The notes: generated by a model not told the origin, from the sequence alone. A stretch of DNA of 34,600 nt from Methylomonas sp. (GCF_023228165.1 NZ_JALOBS010000043.1:1-34600); one strand, 5' to 3'. Shown: positions 23,421 through 32,450, counted from the stretch's first letter. Numbers and translations: made by a program.

Positions 23421-23960
23421 TCAATTCAACCGACAGCTGGTTTCATCGATAGCATTCAGCGACAAACCGAGCGGATGCCGAGGGCGCCGCACAGCCATAA
23501 AACGTTCCCGCCAGTATGGGTTACGCAAACTGGAAACCATCACCCGCCCGGTCCGGGCGCTGGGCGCATGTACAAAGTTGTCGTTACCGACATAAATGCC
23601 GACATGTGAATAAGGCTTCTCGGTATTGAAGAACAATAAATCACCTGGCTGCCGCAGCTCGGGCCGCACCCCCGGCAATTGCCTCACTAACAACTGAGTG
23701 GTGCGCGGCAATTTTAAGCCTTGTTGATCATAGACGTACACCACCAGACCACTGCAATCGAAGCCTTCCTGAGGGGATTTGCCGCCATAAACATAAGGAT
23801 GTCCTTGTAATTGCAACGCGTCTAATGCCGCCCGGGTGTTCCCGCTTTCCGGAACGGCTAGATTCAACGGAGCTTTATCGGTACCGGCGCAACCGGACAG
23901 CAAGCCCGCCAATAAAGCGATGGGAAAAATCAGTTTAGGGCGAAAAAACGCAATCATCAT
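23421..23960 (-). CDS. NlpC/P60 family lipoprotein (peptidoglycan hydrolase)
   Basis: This 179-residue lipoprotein has a lipobox L-L-S-G-C (lipid on C24). The NlpC/P60 cysteine peptidase domain has F-D-C-S-G-L-V (nucleophile C69), S-H-V-G-I-Y-V-G (H119) and a third polar residue at H131. Family members cut peptide stems of peptidoglycan (as E. coli Spr/MepS does). Two in-frame ATGs (23960 and 23957) could be the start. It stands alone, with DUF5765-like and dinB genes on either side. The C-terminus after residue 155 (R-R-P-R-H-P-L-G) is outside the catalytic core. Confidence 0.9.
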   Translation of the reverse strand: MMIAFFRPKLIFPIALLAGLLSGCAGTDKAPLNLAVPESGNTRAALDALQLQGHPYVYGGKSPQEGFDCSGLVVYVYDQQGLKLPRTTQLLVRQLPGVRPELRQPGDLLFFNTEKPYSHVGIYVGNDNFVHAPSARTGRVMVSSLRNPYWRERFMAVRRPRHPLGLSLNAIDETSCRLN

Positions 23961-24064
23961 TTACTAACATCAAAGAACTAGTGAGGGCAATTATAGACGG
24001 ATTCGATTAATTTGCCTTGCATGGCGTCAATCGCTAACGAAGTTGGCTGAAGACTAAACATACA

Positions 24065-25153
24065 TTACAACAGGCTGAATAAATCCATTTGCTGGTGTTG
24101 ATCCATATGTTCGGGTTCTTGCAAAGAAGACAAACTCACACCCAATAACCGCACCTTCTTCTCGCCAATTGCCGTATTTTTCAATAGCTCTAGCAGTAGA
24201 AACGTAGCTTCGGGAGTGTTCGCAATCGCTTCAGACAGGGTTCGGCTGCGGGTTATTTGCACAAAATCCTGATATTTAATTTTGACGGTCAAGGTATGAG
24301 CAATCAGCCTTTTTTCCGACAACTTAGTCAACGCCTGGCCCAATAATAACCGCAGCTGATGCATTATGATTCGCGAATCACCAATATCCTCTGCAAAGGT
24401 GGTTTCAACACCTATGGATTTTCGCTCACGACGAGCATTTACAAGTCGGTGATCTATCCCACGCGCAATATCGTAATAATGCCGGGCAGCTTTGCCGAAA
24501 TGTTGTTGAAGCCGCGCTAGCGGTATTTGCTTTAAGTCGCCCCCATTTTGAATGCCTAATTCGTGCATTTTTTTCTCTGTGGCGGGACCTATGCCGTGAA
24601 ACTTGCCTATCGGCAAATTAGCTATGACTTGCCGAGCCTGCCCCGGAGTTATGACATGCAGCCCATCCGGCTTGTCTAAATCCGAAGCGAGTTTTGCCAA
24701 AAATTTGTTATAGGAAATGCCGGCCGAGGCAACTAACCGAGTCTGGCTACGGATCTCTTGTTTGATTTGCTGGGCCAGCAAGGTCGCCGAACCTTGAAAA
24801 TAAACGCTATTGCTGACATCCAGATAAGCTTCGTCTAAAGACAGTGGCTCAACACAATCGCAATATTGGTTGAAAATACTGCGGATATTTTCGGATGCTT
24901 CCCGGTAGGCATCAAAACGGGGTTTAATGAAAATGGCTTGCGGGCAAAGCCTGACGGCTTGCGATGAGGGCATGGCGGAATGTATACCGAACACTCGCGC
25001 CTCGTAACTGCAGGTGGCAACCACGCCGCGCGAATCGGGCTTTCCGCCCACTATGACGGGTTTGTTTCGATAGGCGGGGTTGTCTCGTTGCTCTACCGCG
25101 GCATAAAACGCATCCATATCGATATGGATAATTTTGCGCGGCGAGTCTTGCAT
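24065..25153 (-). CDS. dinB: DNA polymerase IV (Y-family, translesion)
   Basis: This 362-residue polymerase has the Y-family pattern: I-H-I-D-M-D-A-F-Y-A-A-V-E at 9-21, V-V-A-T-C-S-Y-E-A-R near 44, and S-L-D-E-A-Y-L-D-V near 104 with the catalytic acidic residues. H-x-H motifs are followed by a little-finger domain to about 340. DinB copies past damaged bases, usually as an SOS gene, but no LexA box stands out here. It is the last gene of an operon with the DUF2333 and DUF4389 genes. The spacing to DUF4389 is three bases. The C-terminal end (M-D-L-F-S-L-L) resembles a sliding-clamp-binding peptide. Confidence 0.95.
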   Translation of the reverse strand: MQDSPRKIIHIDMDAFYAAVEQRDNPAYRNKPVIVGGKPDSRGVVATCSYEARVFGIHSAMPSSQAVRLCPQAIFIKPRFDAYREASENIRSIFNQYCDCVEPLSLDEAYLDVSNSVYFQGSATLLAQQIKQEIRSQTRLVASAGISYNKFLAKLASDLDKPDGLHVITPGQARQVIANLPIGKFHGIGPATEKKMHELGIQNGGDLKQIPLARLQQHFGKAARHYYDIARGIDHRLVNARRERKSIGVETTFAEDIGDSRIIMHQLRLLLGQALTKLSEKRLIAHTLTVKIKYQDFVQITRSRTLSEAIANTPEATFLLLELLKNTAIGEKKVRLLGVSLSSLQEPEHMDQHQQMDLFSLL

Positions 25154-25156
25154 GAC

Positions 25157-25459
25157 TTAGAGCCTGTTGGATGACTCCAGCTCGGCTGTCAGATTCCAAT
25201 CGGAAAAAGGAAACGGCAACTGTTCGGTATTGAAAGTCAAAAACAACAGGATATGGTAGTGATAGGTTGACAGACTGCGGCCAAAACCCAAAATATTGGG
25301 ATTTGTGGCACCTGTTATCAATACCGAACCTACTTGCAGCAACACCACCAACCACAACAACAGCTTGACCATGCTGTCAATGACGGCATAAATCAGCATA
25401 AAAATAATACGTTTCCAAGTGCTGATTCGTTTTAGATTTTCGTTGATTTGCTCCTGCAC
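25157..25459 (-). CDS. DUF4389 membrane protein
   Basis: This 100-residue protein starts at GTG (25459) behind an AGAGG-like ribosome site in the end of the DUF2333 gene. It has two membrane segments (about 18-48) in an R-I-I-F-M-L-I-Y-A-V pattern. The conserved S-L-S-T-Y-x-Y-x-I-x-x-F-L-T-F-N-T-E and F-P-F-S-D-W motifs of DUF4389 lie in the second half. Function is unknown. It sits four bases after DUF2333 and three before dinB, so all three are co-transcribed. Confidence 0.8.
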   Translation of the reverse strand: MQEQINENLKRISTWKRIIFMLIYAVIDSMVKLLLWLVVLLQVGSVLITGATNPNILGFGRSLSTYHYHILLFLTFNTEQLPFPFSDWNLTAELESSNRL

Positions 25460-25463
25460 CGCA

Positions 25464-26483
25464 TTAACCTCTATTCATGACGTCCCGTAAGTCCAGCGCG
25501 GCTGCATTGGCACGGGCAATATAGTTGGCCATGGCCAACGAGTAGTTGGCAAACAGACCGAAACCGTCGCCGTTAAGAACCACAGGGCTCAAGGTTGGGG
25601 TCAAAGCATTTTCCAAAGCCTGAATCATGTTATCCAGCGTATTCATGGCCCGCTTGTCCAGCAAAATATCGGAAAAGTCATGCTTGATGGCTTTTAAGAT
25701 ATGCAACAGCGCCCAGCAGGCACCGCGCGCTTCATAAAAGACGTTATCGATTTCCATCCAGGGTGTTTTACCAATGGTTGGCATATTGATATCGACAGGA
25801 TTCGATGGATCACCGTGAGTGGCGCCGGAAAACTTGTCGGTACTAGCCGCCAATCGGGTAGACAGTCCGCCCAGCCGTTTAATGACGACCTCGGTGTATT
25901 GCCATAAGTTATCGGCACGCGAGTGAAACTGAGCCGCTCTGGAAGTGGAGGTTGGATTTTGCAGACGCAACATATACTTATGTAATGCCTCGACACCTTT
26001 CACGTACTCGGCTTCGGTGGAAGGCAATGCCCAGGAATTATGTTCGTAGTAAAAATAAGGCTCGGCCATGGCCAAATCGGGATCTTCCGCCGATTGCGAC
26101 TGGTCACGGGCGAAATGGTTACGCAATGCGGTTGTCGCATCCCGTAACATAACCAACGCACCGTATTCCCAGTTTTGGATGTTATCGCAAAACAGACCGG
26201 GAGGCGCGACGTCGTTGGTCAGATAGCCACCGGGCTTAAACAGAATGACATCGGCGATATGCGCCAAGGTGTTGGCATAAACATAGCCTATGGGCATTTG
26301 ATCCGTATGCGTAACGTTCATGCGCTCAATGGCTTCATCCTGAACGTTAAACTGGGGCGGCTCACGGCTCCACCATTCCCCTAGCACCAGCATGATAATT
26401 GCAACTACGCCGATCAGTGTGCCAAAACCCCAGAGTATGCCTTTCGACTTTGCGTCTTCGTAAGCTTGTGGACTATCTGACAT
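25464..26483 (-). CDS. DUF2333 family membrane-anchored protein
   Basis: This 339-residue protein has one N-terminal membrane anchor (about 15-36) and a long soluble domain. It carries W-W-S-R-E-P-P-x-F near residue 42, N-W-E-Y-G-A near 104, and the N-D-V-A-P-P-G-L-F-C-D-N motif near 89, typical of DUF2333. Function is unknown. It leads the operon DUF2333-DUF4389-dinB, so it may be connected to membrane homeostasis or stress, but nothing in the sequence proves this. The family call is from pattern recognition. Confidence 0.8.
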   Translation of the reverse strand: MSDSPQAYEDAKSKGILWGFGTLIGVVAIIMLVLGEWWSREPPQFNVQDEAIERMNVTHTDQMPIGYVYANTLAHIADVILFKPGGYLTNDVAPPGLFCDNIQNWEYGALVMLRDATTALRNHFARDQSQSAEDPDLAMAEPYFYYEHNSWALPSTEAEYVKGVEALHKYMLRLQNPTSTSRAAQFHSRADNLWQYTEVVIKRLGGLSTRLAASTDKFSGATHGDPSNPVDINMPTIGKTPWMEIDNVFYEARGACWALLHILKAIKHDFSDILLDKRAMNTLDNMIQALENALTPTLSPVVLNGDGFGLFANYSLAMANYIARANAAALDLRDVMNRG

Positions 26484-26578
26484 GTATTGCGTTCCTGATT
26501 TGACAAAATAATTAAGTAAGCAATTAACCGCTCTTCCCGCGCTTATGGTAGCACGGTTTATCTGGATGGCATCCGATT

Positions 26579-26851
26579 TCAGTGCAGCCGATTATTGGCA
26601 ACTCTCAATGCCGGAGGCACCATGACTGGCGGCATCTGCACGTAAAACCCCTTACTTTCAAGACTGGCGATAACCTTACCGACATCTTCTCTAGCCAATT
26701 TTCGCTCCGCGGACAATTGTAATTCCATCACAAATTGCAATGACCCAAAGCTATTGAATAAATTTTCCGGTAGTGCGGAAAAATCGTCTTTTTTATCCAC
26801 ATATAAATAAAGTTCTTCTTTTTTTAAGCTTTTATAGATAAAACACAACAT
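26579..26851 (-). CDS. YcgL domain protein
   Basis: This 90-residue protein has the YcgL/DUF709 pattern: C-F-I-Y-K-S-L-K-K-E-E-L-Y-L-Y-V near the start, an F-S-A-L-P-E-N-L segment near 25, a K-L-A-R-E-D-V-x-V middle and a G-F-Y-V-Q-M-P-P end. The family is found across gammaproteobacteria; its function is not established. It is a single gene between the DUF2333 operon and the CPBP protease gene (divergent). Confidence 0.85.
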   Translation of the reverse strand: MLCFIYKSLKKEELYLYVDKKDDFSALPENLFNSFGSLQFVMELQLSAERKLAREDVGKVIASLESKGFYVQMPPVMVPPALRVANNRLH

Positions 26852-26942
26852 TACATTGCCTCAGACAGACTAATCGCTGCCAATTCTAACGTTTTTTCGA
26901 TAAAATTTTCAGCAGGCTTTTTTCCGACCTCAAATTTATCTC

Positions 26943-27530
26943 ATGCCACACTCTACCCAATTAGCCTCTAATTTTTTTAAAGTGGCCTGTTATTTCGAGG
27001 CTGCGCTTACTTTGCTGGCCATTGCCTTAGGTTGGCTGGTCAACATTGATCCCTTTGCCGATCTGATTTTAGATGAGCAAGCCCTGCTTCATGGCCTGCT
27101 ACTCACCTTACCTCTATTGCTGTTATTTTTTGCCATGCAGGAGGTTCCCCTCAAGGCATTGGCAAAAATTAGGGCGCTGTTGCTCGAGACGTTGGGCTCT
27201 CGCTTATATCGCTGCCATTGGACTGACTTATTGATACTTGCCGCTATTGCCGGGTTTTCTGAAGAAGTGCTATTTCGCGGCGCTTTGCAGCCTTGGCTGG
27301 AAAATGCGCTGGGTATGACAACCGGTTTATGGGTTAGCAATGCCGTTTTCGCCTTGGCGCACGCGGTGACGCCTCTGTATGCGCTATTGGCGATGTTGAT
27401 GGGCTTATACTTAGGGATGAGCCTGGATTACGGAGGGGAGCGCAATTTGTTGACACCTATTGTGATTCATGGATTCTATGACTTCATCGTATTCCTTGTT
27501 ATTTTGCGAAACTATCGCAACAACCTTTAA
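26943..27530 (+). CDS. CPBP family intramembrane metalloprotease
   Basis: This 195-residue protein has about six hydrophobic segments and the CPBP signature: an E-E-V-L-F-R-G motif near residue 107-113, F-A-L-A-H-A-V near 135, and a His-containing segment V-I-H-G-F-Y-D near 177. Members are Rce1-like or bacteriocin-processing proteases, often without known substrate. It lies 10 bases before a second membrane protein gene in the same direction, so they are probably co-transcribed. Confidence 0.85.
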   Translation: MPHSTQLASNFFKVACYFEAALTLLAIALGWLVNIDPFADLILDEQALLHGLLLTLPLLLLFFAMQEVPLKALAKIRALLLETLGSRLYRCHWTDLLILAAIAGFSEEVLFRGALQPWLENALGMTTGLWVSNAVFALAHAVTPLYALLAMLMGLYLGMSLDYGGERNLLTPIVIHGFYDFIVFLVILRNYRNNL

Positions 27531-27539
27531 AGAGCCCCC

Positions 27540-28007
27540 ATGCCTAATCCATCAGCAGAAAAATCAAACGCCTTAACCCCCCATTGGCTGATCTGCGCAG
27601 CCATGCTTTTGTTTTTGCTGATATACAACTTGATCTGCCACCTTTGGGGGGAGGAAATTCGACAACCGTTGGAAGAATCGCAACGCATACTGATTCGAAC
27701 CATTTTTTATGTCATTGCTATAGCTCTATTTCCGCTAACTAATCTGCTGCGCTTCATCCTGCTACGTTTAAACCAAACCATGCCGGGCGAAAGGACCGCT
27801 GAACAGCGTTACCTGATCACCATCATCGTCACGCAAGGCATGATAGAAATCGTGAGTTTATTCGGTTTAATCATGTTTTTACTGGGCGATGACTTTAACA
27901 CCTTATACATTTTTACCTTGTTGGGTGTGGTAGGCATTTATCTGCACAAACCCAAGCCCGAGGAACTTCAAAGCATAATCGATGCCTTGGCGGTAAAAAA
28001 CCCCTAA
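27540..28007 (+). CDS. Membrane protein of unknown family
   Basis: This 155-residue protein has four predicted hydrophobic segments (about 17-33, 53-70, 93-118, 120-137), separated by short charged loops (E-E-I-R-Q-P-L-E-E, P-G-E-R-T-A-E-Q-R). It ends in a soluble tail K-P-K-P-E-E-L-Q. I do not recognise it. It follows the CPBP protease directly, which could hint at a protease-target or partner relation. It precedes the guaB promoter. Confidence 0.75.
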   Translation: MPNPSAEKSNALTPHWLICAAMLLFLLIYNLICHLWGEEIRQPLEESQRILIRTIFYVIAIALFPLTNLLRFILLRLNQTMPGERTAEQRYLITIIVTQGMIEIVSLFGLIMFLLGDDFNTLYIFTLLGVVGIYLHKPKPEELQSIIDALAVKNP

Positions 28008-28034
28008 CCTCATATACCTAGAGCATTTGTGTTT

Positions 28035-28063
28035 TTGTCGGAGCGGCGGTTAGGCTGTACAAT
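28035..28063 (+). promoter_or_regulatory. Likely sigma-70 promoter of guaB
   Basis: TTGTCG (-35) and TACAAT (-10) are separated by 17 bases, an optimal spacing. They lie about 37 bases before the guaB ATG, leaving a short leader. Confidence 0.6.
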
Positions 28064-28099
28064 ACGCTGCTATTTAGAATTCTTAGCACAGGTGTACTC

Positions 28100-29566
28100 A
28101 TGAAAATTATTCAGGAAGCGCTTACGTTTGACGACGTTTTATTGATACCGGCGCATTCGGCTGTATTACCGCGTGAAGTCGAACTGAAAACCCAGCTAAC
28201 CAGAAATATCACCCTGAATATCCCTTTGGTGTCCGCGGCAATGGATACCGTCACCGAAGCTCGACTGGCAATAGCTATCGCTCAGGAAGGCGGTATCGGC
28301 ATCATCCATAAAAACATGACCACCGAACAGCAGGCTGCCGAAGTCAGTCGGGTCAAAAAATACGAAAGCGGCGTAATCAAGGATCCGATTACTGTCTCGC
28401 CTGGTGTCACTGTCCGTGAAGTCATGGATTTGACCCGCGCCAAAAATATATCCGGTGTGCCCGTAGTCGACGGCGAAGAACTGGTCGGCATCGTCACCAG
28501 CCGTGACCTGCGTTTCGAGACCCGTCTGGATGAGTCAATCCGTTCGGTGATGACCCCCAAGGAACGTCTGATTACCGTTAACGAATCCGCCAGCCATAAA
28601 GAAGCCATAGAATTGCTTCACAAGCATCGCATCGAAAAAGTGCTGGTGGTTAACGACGACTTTCATCTGCGCGGCTTGATCACCGTCAAAGACATTCAAA
28701 AAGCCAAGGACAATCCCTATGCCTGCAAGGATGAACAGGAACGTTTGCGGGTCGGCGCAGCGGTCGGTACCGGAGCAGGCACCGAGGAGCGAGTAGCAGC
28801 ATTAGTCGCCGCCGGCGTGGATGTGATCATCGTCGATACCGCGCACGGTCATTCTCAAGGCGTGTTGGACAGAGTCCGCTGGGTCAAACAAAACTTCCCT
28901 CAAGTTCAGGTTATCGGCGGCAATATCGCCACTGCGGAAGCTGCCATAGCCTTGCTGGAAGCCGGCGCGGACGGTGTCAAAGTGGGCATAGGCCCCGGCT
29001 CGATCTGCACCACCCGCATCGTGGCAGGCGTTGGCGTCCCGCAAATCACTGCTGTCACCAATGTGGCCGCAGCCCTGAAAGGTACCGGCGTACCGCTGAT
29101 TGCCGATGGCGGCATCCGTTATTCCGGCGATGTGGCCAAAGCCTTGGCGGCCGGCGCCCATGCGGTCATGTTGGGCGGTTTGTTTGCCGGCACCGAAGAA
29201 GCACCGGGCGAAGTGGAACTATTCCAAGGCCGCTCCTATAAATCCTATCGCGGCATGGGCTCCCTGGGTGCAATGTCGCAACAGCAAGGTTCCAGCGACC
29301 GCTATTTCCAGGAAGCAACCGACAATGTGGAAAAACTAGTCCCTGAAGGTATCGAAGGCCGGGTGCCCTACAAAGGCAGCGTGTTGGCCATCATCCACCA
29401 ATTACTGGGCGGCGTCCGTTCCAGCATGGGCTACACCGGCAATGCAACCATCGAGAAAATGCATGAAAATGCCCAGTTTGTCCGGGTTACCAGTGCCGGC
29501 ATGCGCGAAAGCCATGTACACGATGTGACTATCACCAAGGAAGCGCCGAATTATCATATGAATTGA
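28100..29566 (+). CDS. guaB: IMP dehydrogenase
   Basis: This 488-residue enzyme oxidises IMP to XMP with NAD+, the committed step to GTP. Two CBS domains are inserted at about 93-205 in the TIM barrel. The catalytic cysteine is in G-P-G-S-I-C-T-T-R (about residue 305), with the flap G-M-G-S-L-G-A-M near 394 and the active-site R-x-x-x-Y near 400-430. Length is normal. It heads the GMP branch genes, with guaA 1.1 kb downstream. A methyltransferase gene intervenes, unlike the usual adjacent guaB-guaA pair. Confidence 0.97.
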   Translation: MKIIQEALTFDDVLLIPAHSAVLPREVELKTQLTRNITLNIPLVSAAMDTVTEARLAIAIAQEGGIGIIHKNMTTEQQAAEVSRVKKYESGVIKDPITVSPGVTVREVMDLTRAKNISGVPVVDGEELVGIVTSRDLRFETRLDESIRSVMTPKERLITVNESASHKEAIELLHKHRIEKVLVVNDDFHLRGLITVKDIQKAKDNPYACKDEQERLRVGAAVGTGAGTEERVAALVAAGVDVIIVDTAHGHSQGVLDRVRWVKQNFPQVQVIGGNIATAEAAIALLEAGADGVKVGIGPGSICTTRIVAGVGVPQITAVTNVAAALKGTGVPLIADGGIRYSGDVAKALAAGAHAVMLGGLFAGTEEAPGEVELFQGRSYKSYRGMGSLGAMSQQQGSSDRYFQEATDNVEKLVPEGIEGRVPYKGSVLAIIHQLLGGVRSSMGYTGNATIEKMHENAQFVRVTSAGMRESHVHDVTITKEAPNYHMN

Positions 29567-29625
29567 GTGTTTAAACTCAACGCATATCCATGTCCTGCCT
29601 TAGGACTGCACTGTGGAGTAATTTC

Positions 29626-30606
29626 ATGCAACAAGATCAGCCAGTAACATCCAAGATGCCCTGCAATTTATGCGGCAGCCACGATGTTTCGGTATTAGCC
29701 ACTCAAAGCAGAAACGGCGGCCCGTTGCGCACCGTTATCTGCAATCACTGCGGATTAGTGTGGAGCGACCCGTTTCCGCACGACCCGCGGCAGTTTTACG
29801 AACACGATTATCGGGTTGAATACAAAAACACCTACGCCCCCAAACCCAAACATATTTTGCGAGCCGGCAAAATTGCGCTGGACCGTCACGGCAAAATCAA
29901 ACAATTTTTGGCCGGCAAGAAAAATGTGCTCGACGTCGGTACCGGTGGCGGAGAATTTGCCTACCTGCTGAAATCCCTCGGCCATGAGCTGCAAGGCATC
30001 GAACCTAACAAAGGCTACGCGGAATATTCGGCTGCGGCTTACGGATTAAATCTACAAATCGGCTTTATTCAGGATGCAAATTTACCCGCAGAACATTTCG
30101 ACCTGATTACCATTTGGCACGTCCTCGAACACACAGAGGACCCAAGCTTTGTATTGAGCACATTACGCAAGTTGTTAAAACCCGACGGGACTCTGGTAGT
30201 GGAAGTACCTAGTATAGAAGCCACCTGCCAGGCCCCCAAAAGCACCTTCCATGAAGCGCACCTGTTCAATTTCAATTTGGATACCTTGCGCAAAATGGGT
30301 GAAAAAGTCGGCTTGCGTGAACACAGTCATGTATTTTCTGCGGACGGCGGCAATGTAACGATGTTTTTCCGCCGATCCGATTCAGATAACGCTAACGCTG
30401 AAGACTTGCGGATCAAGGGTAATGCCGCGCACATTCAAGCCATCGTGCAAGGCCATACCAACCAAGCGCATTTTTTGACCTCCGCCCCTTACGCGCGCTT
30501 CGTTCGCCGCATGAGCAGGGCGTTGTCGGAAAAAATCGCTCTCAAGAACTTTGAGAATAATAAGGATTTGCTCGACCAGCTCTACCAGTCCTACAAATCA
30601 AACTAG
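29626..30606 (+). CDS. SAM-dependent methyltransferase with N-terminal Cys4 zinc module
   Basis: From the ATG at 29626 (GGAG ribosome site seven bases before) the protein has 326 residues. The N-terminal part has C-N-L-C-G near 13 and C-N-H-C-G near 39, a probable four-cysteine zinc site. A class I methyltransferase domain (about 95-215) follows, with D-V-G-T-G-G-G-E-F and W-H-V-L-E-H-T. This layout is found in methyltransferases of polysaccharide, secondary-metabolite and unknown pathways. Its substrate is unknown. It lies between guaB and guaA on the same strand. A longer upstream ATG (29590) is less likely. Confidence 0.82.
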   Translation: MQQDQPVTSKMPCNLCGSHDVSVLATQSRNGGPLRTVICNHCGLVWSDPFPHDPRQFYEHDYRVEYKNTYAPKPKHILRAGKIALDRHGKIKQFLAGKKNVLDVGTGGGEFAYLLKSLGHELQGIEPNKGYAEYSAAAYGLNLQIGFIQDANLPAEHFDLITIWHVLEHTEDPSFVLSTLRKLLKPDGTLVVEVPSIEATCQAPKSTFHEAHLFNFNLDTLRKMGEKVGLREHSHVFSADGGNVTMFFRRSDSDNANAEDLRIKGNAAHIQAIVQGHTNQAHFLTSAPYARFVRRMSRALSEKIALKNFENNKDLLDQLYQSYKSN

Positions 30607-30619
30607 AAACCGCATCTAA

Positions 30620-30662
30620 TGCCGTCGAAAGCCACCGCCCAAATACTGGCTTTTAGACGGCA
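30620..30662 (+). terminator. Imperfect hairpin between methyltransferase and guaA
   Basis: The left arm TGCCGTCGAAAGCC (30620-30633) and right arm GGCTTTTAGACGGCA (30648-30662) pair nearly throughout, with a small internal bulge. It starts about 14 bases after the methyltransferase stop, with guaA about 51 bases further. It may be a terminator or attenuator, but has no clear U-run after it. Confidence 0.4.
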
Positions 30663-30713
30663 AGCTACTATTTATAAGGTAGTTAAATTTTTCATATCTT
30701 CGAAGGCCCGACC

Positions 30714-32300
30714 GTGACACAACCGCACGCCAACATCCATTCCGACAAAATCCTGATTCTCGACTTCGGCTCGCAATACACGCAACTGATTGCCCGCCGC
30801 ATCCGAGAAATTGGCGTCTACTGTGAAATATACTCCTGCGACAGTTCCACGGACGAAGTCGAAAATTTCGGCGCCAAGGGTATTATCCTGTCCGGCGGCC
30901 CGGAAACCGTCACCAGCAGCGATACGCCGCGCGCACCGCAAATCGTTTTCGAACTCGGCATACCCGTACTAGGCATCTGTTACGGCATGCAAACCATGGC
31001 CGAGCAATTAGGCGGCAAGGTCAAGTCCTCCGATCACCGCGAATTCGGTTATGCCCAAATCCGCGCTCGCGGCCATTCCAAGCTGCTGCTGAATATAGAA
31101 GATCATGCATCGCCGGAAGGCTACGGCCTGCTGGATGTCTGGATGAGCCATGGCGACCGGGTTGTCGAACTGCCAACCGGCTTCAAATTGATCGCCAGTT
31201 CCGACGGTGCGCCGATCGCCGGCATCGCCGACGAGGACAGAGGCTTTTACGCCTTGCAATTCCATCCGGAAGTCACTCATACCAAACAAGGTGGCCGGCT
31301 CTTGAGCCGCTTCGTTCTGGAAATTTGCGGCTGCCAGGCCTTGTGGAATGCCAGCAACATTATCGAAGACAGCATCGATGCCGTTCGCGATAAAGTCGGA
31401 ACCGACCAAGTCATTTTAGGCTTGTCAGGCGGCGTCGATTCGTCCGTGGTGGCCGCCTTGTTGCATCGGGCCATCGGCAAGCAACTAACCTGCGTTTTCG
31501 TCGATACCGGCCTGTTACGTCTACATGAAGGCGACCAGGTCATGGCGATGTTTGCCCAACACATGGGTATCAAAGTGGTTCGTGTCGATGCCGAAGCCCG
31601 ATACCTGGAAGCATTAGCTGGCGTCAACGATCCTGAAGCCAAGCGTAAAATCATCGGAGGCCTGTTCGTGGATATTTTCGACGAAGAAGCCGGCAAACTC
31701 ACCGATGCCAAATGGCTGGCTCAAGGCACCATTTACCCGGACGTGATCGAATCGGCAGGCGCCAAAAGCGGCAAGGCCCACTTGATCAAATCGCACCACA
31801 ACGTCGGCGGCCTGCCGAAAAACATGACCCTGAAGCTGGTCGAACCCTTACGCGAACTGTTCAAGGACGAAGTGCGCAAACTCGGCCTGGAACTGGGCCT
31901 GCCCGCCGACATGATTCATCGTCACCCCTTCCCCGGCCCCGGCCTGGGCGTACGCATCCTGGGCGAAGTCAAAAAACAGTACGCCGACTTATTGCGCCAA
32001 GCCGATGCCATCTTCATCGAAGAGCTCTACCGTCACGACCTGTACCACAAAGTCAGCCAGGCCTTTGCCGTATTCCTGCCGGTCAAGTCTGTCGGCGTCA
32101 TGGGCGACGGTCGCAAATACGATTACGTCATCGCCATCCGCGCCGTGGAAACCATAGACTTCATGACCGCGCGCTGGGCGCACTTGCCTTACGACTTCCT
32201 GGACTTGATCTCGCGGCGGATTATCAACGAAGTAAACGGCATTTCGCGTGTAACTTACGATATTTCGGGTAAGCCGCCGGCTACGATTGAGTGGGAATAA
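30714..32300 (+). CDS. guaA: GMP synthase (glutamine-hydrolysing)
   Basis: This 528-residue enzyme converts XMP to GMP. The start is GTG (30714) with GAAGG just upstream. The class I glutamine amidotransferase domain (1-200) has G-I-C-Y-G-M-Q with nucleophile C89 and F-H-P-E-V-T-H (H, E of the triad). The ATP-pyrophosphatase domain follows, with G-L-S-G-G-V-D-S-S near 240, and then the C-terminal dimerisation domain with H-R-H-P-F-P-G-P-G-L-G near 405. It works with guaB in the same pathway. A REP element follows it directly. Confidence 0.97.
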   Translation: MTQPHANIHSDKILILDFGSQYTQLIARRIREIGVYCEIYSCDSSTDEVENFGAKGIILSGGPETVTSSDTPRAPQIVFELGIPVLGICYGMQTMAEQLGGKVKSSDHREFGYAQIRARGHSKLLLNIEDHASPEGYGLLDVWMSHGDRVVELPTGFKLIASSDGAPIAGIADEDRGFYALQFHPEVTHTKQGGRLLSRFVLEICGCQALWNASNIIEDSIDAVRDKVGTDQVILGLSGGVDSSVVAALLHRAIGKQLTCVFVDTGLLRLHEGDQVMAMFAQHMGIKVVRVDAEARYLEALAGVNDPEAKRKIIGGLFVDIFDEEAGKLTDAKWLAQGTIYPDVIESAGAKSGKAHLIKSHHNVGGLPKNMTLKLVEPLRELFKDEVRKLGLELGLPADMIHRHPFPGPGLGVRILGEVKKQYADLLRQADAIFIEELYRHDLYHKVSQAFAVFLPVKSVGVMGDGRKYDYVIAIRAVETIDFMTARWAHLPYDFLDLISRRIINEVNGISRVTYDISGKPPATIEWE

Positions 32301-32311
32301 AGAAAGCCAAT

Positions 32312-32336
32312 CGTTCCCACGCTCCGCGTGGGAACG
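32312..32336. repeat. REP hairpin 1 (left of RAYT)
   Basis: The arms CGTTCCCACGC (32312-32322) and GCGTGGGAACG (32326-32336) are perfect, with a TCC loop. This GTTCCCACGC palindrome belongs to a widespread bacterial REP family. It lies 12 bases after guaA. Confidence 0.88.
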
Positions 32337-32346
32337 CAGCAGTGAC

Positions 32347-32362
32347 GGACGCTCCAGCGTCC
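32347..32362. repeat. REP secondary hairpin GGACGCT/AGCGTCC
   Basis: The arms GGACGCT (32347-32353) and AGCGTCC (32356-32362) are perfect, with a two-base loop. It is the companion palindrome that commonly follows the GTTCCCACGC hairpin in this REP family. A degenerate form (GACG..CGTC) lies at about 32985-32999, to the left of the right-hand REP. Confidence 0.8.
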
Positions 32363-32391
32363 AGATACACACCGCCAGAGCGGCGCATATG

Positions 32392-32422
32392 CATTCCCAC
32401 GCCGGGAGCGTGGGAACGATGG
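32392..32422. repeat. REP hairpin 2 (left of RAYT)
   Basis: TTCCCACGC (32394-32402) and GCGTGGGAA (32408-32416) are perfect arms with a five-base loop. GAGCGTGGGAACGATGG (32406-32422) is repeated exactly at 33020-33036, giving a 17-base direct repeat on both sides of the transposase gene. Confidence 0.85.
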
Positions 32423-32450
32423 AGCTTAAAAAACTAAAGAAGGGAATAAC

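Noticed and set aside
30607..30713. Purine riboswitch before guaA
   Set aside because: The hairpin is present, but the three-way junction and conserved core bases of a purine riboswitch are not visible.
32312..32422. CRISPR-like repeats after guaA
   Set aside because: The repeats are palindromes of unequal length without regular spacers, and are REP elements. No CRISPR array was seen anywhere in the window.
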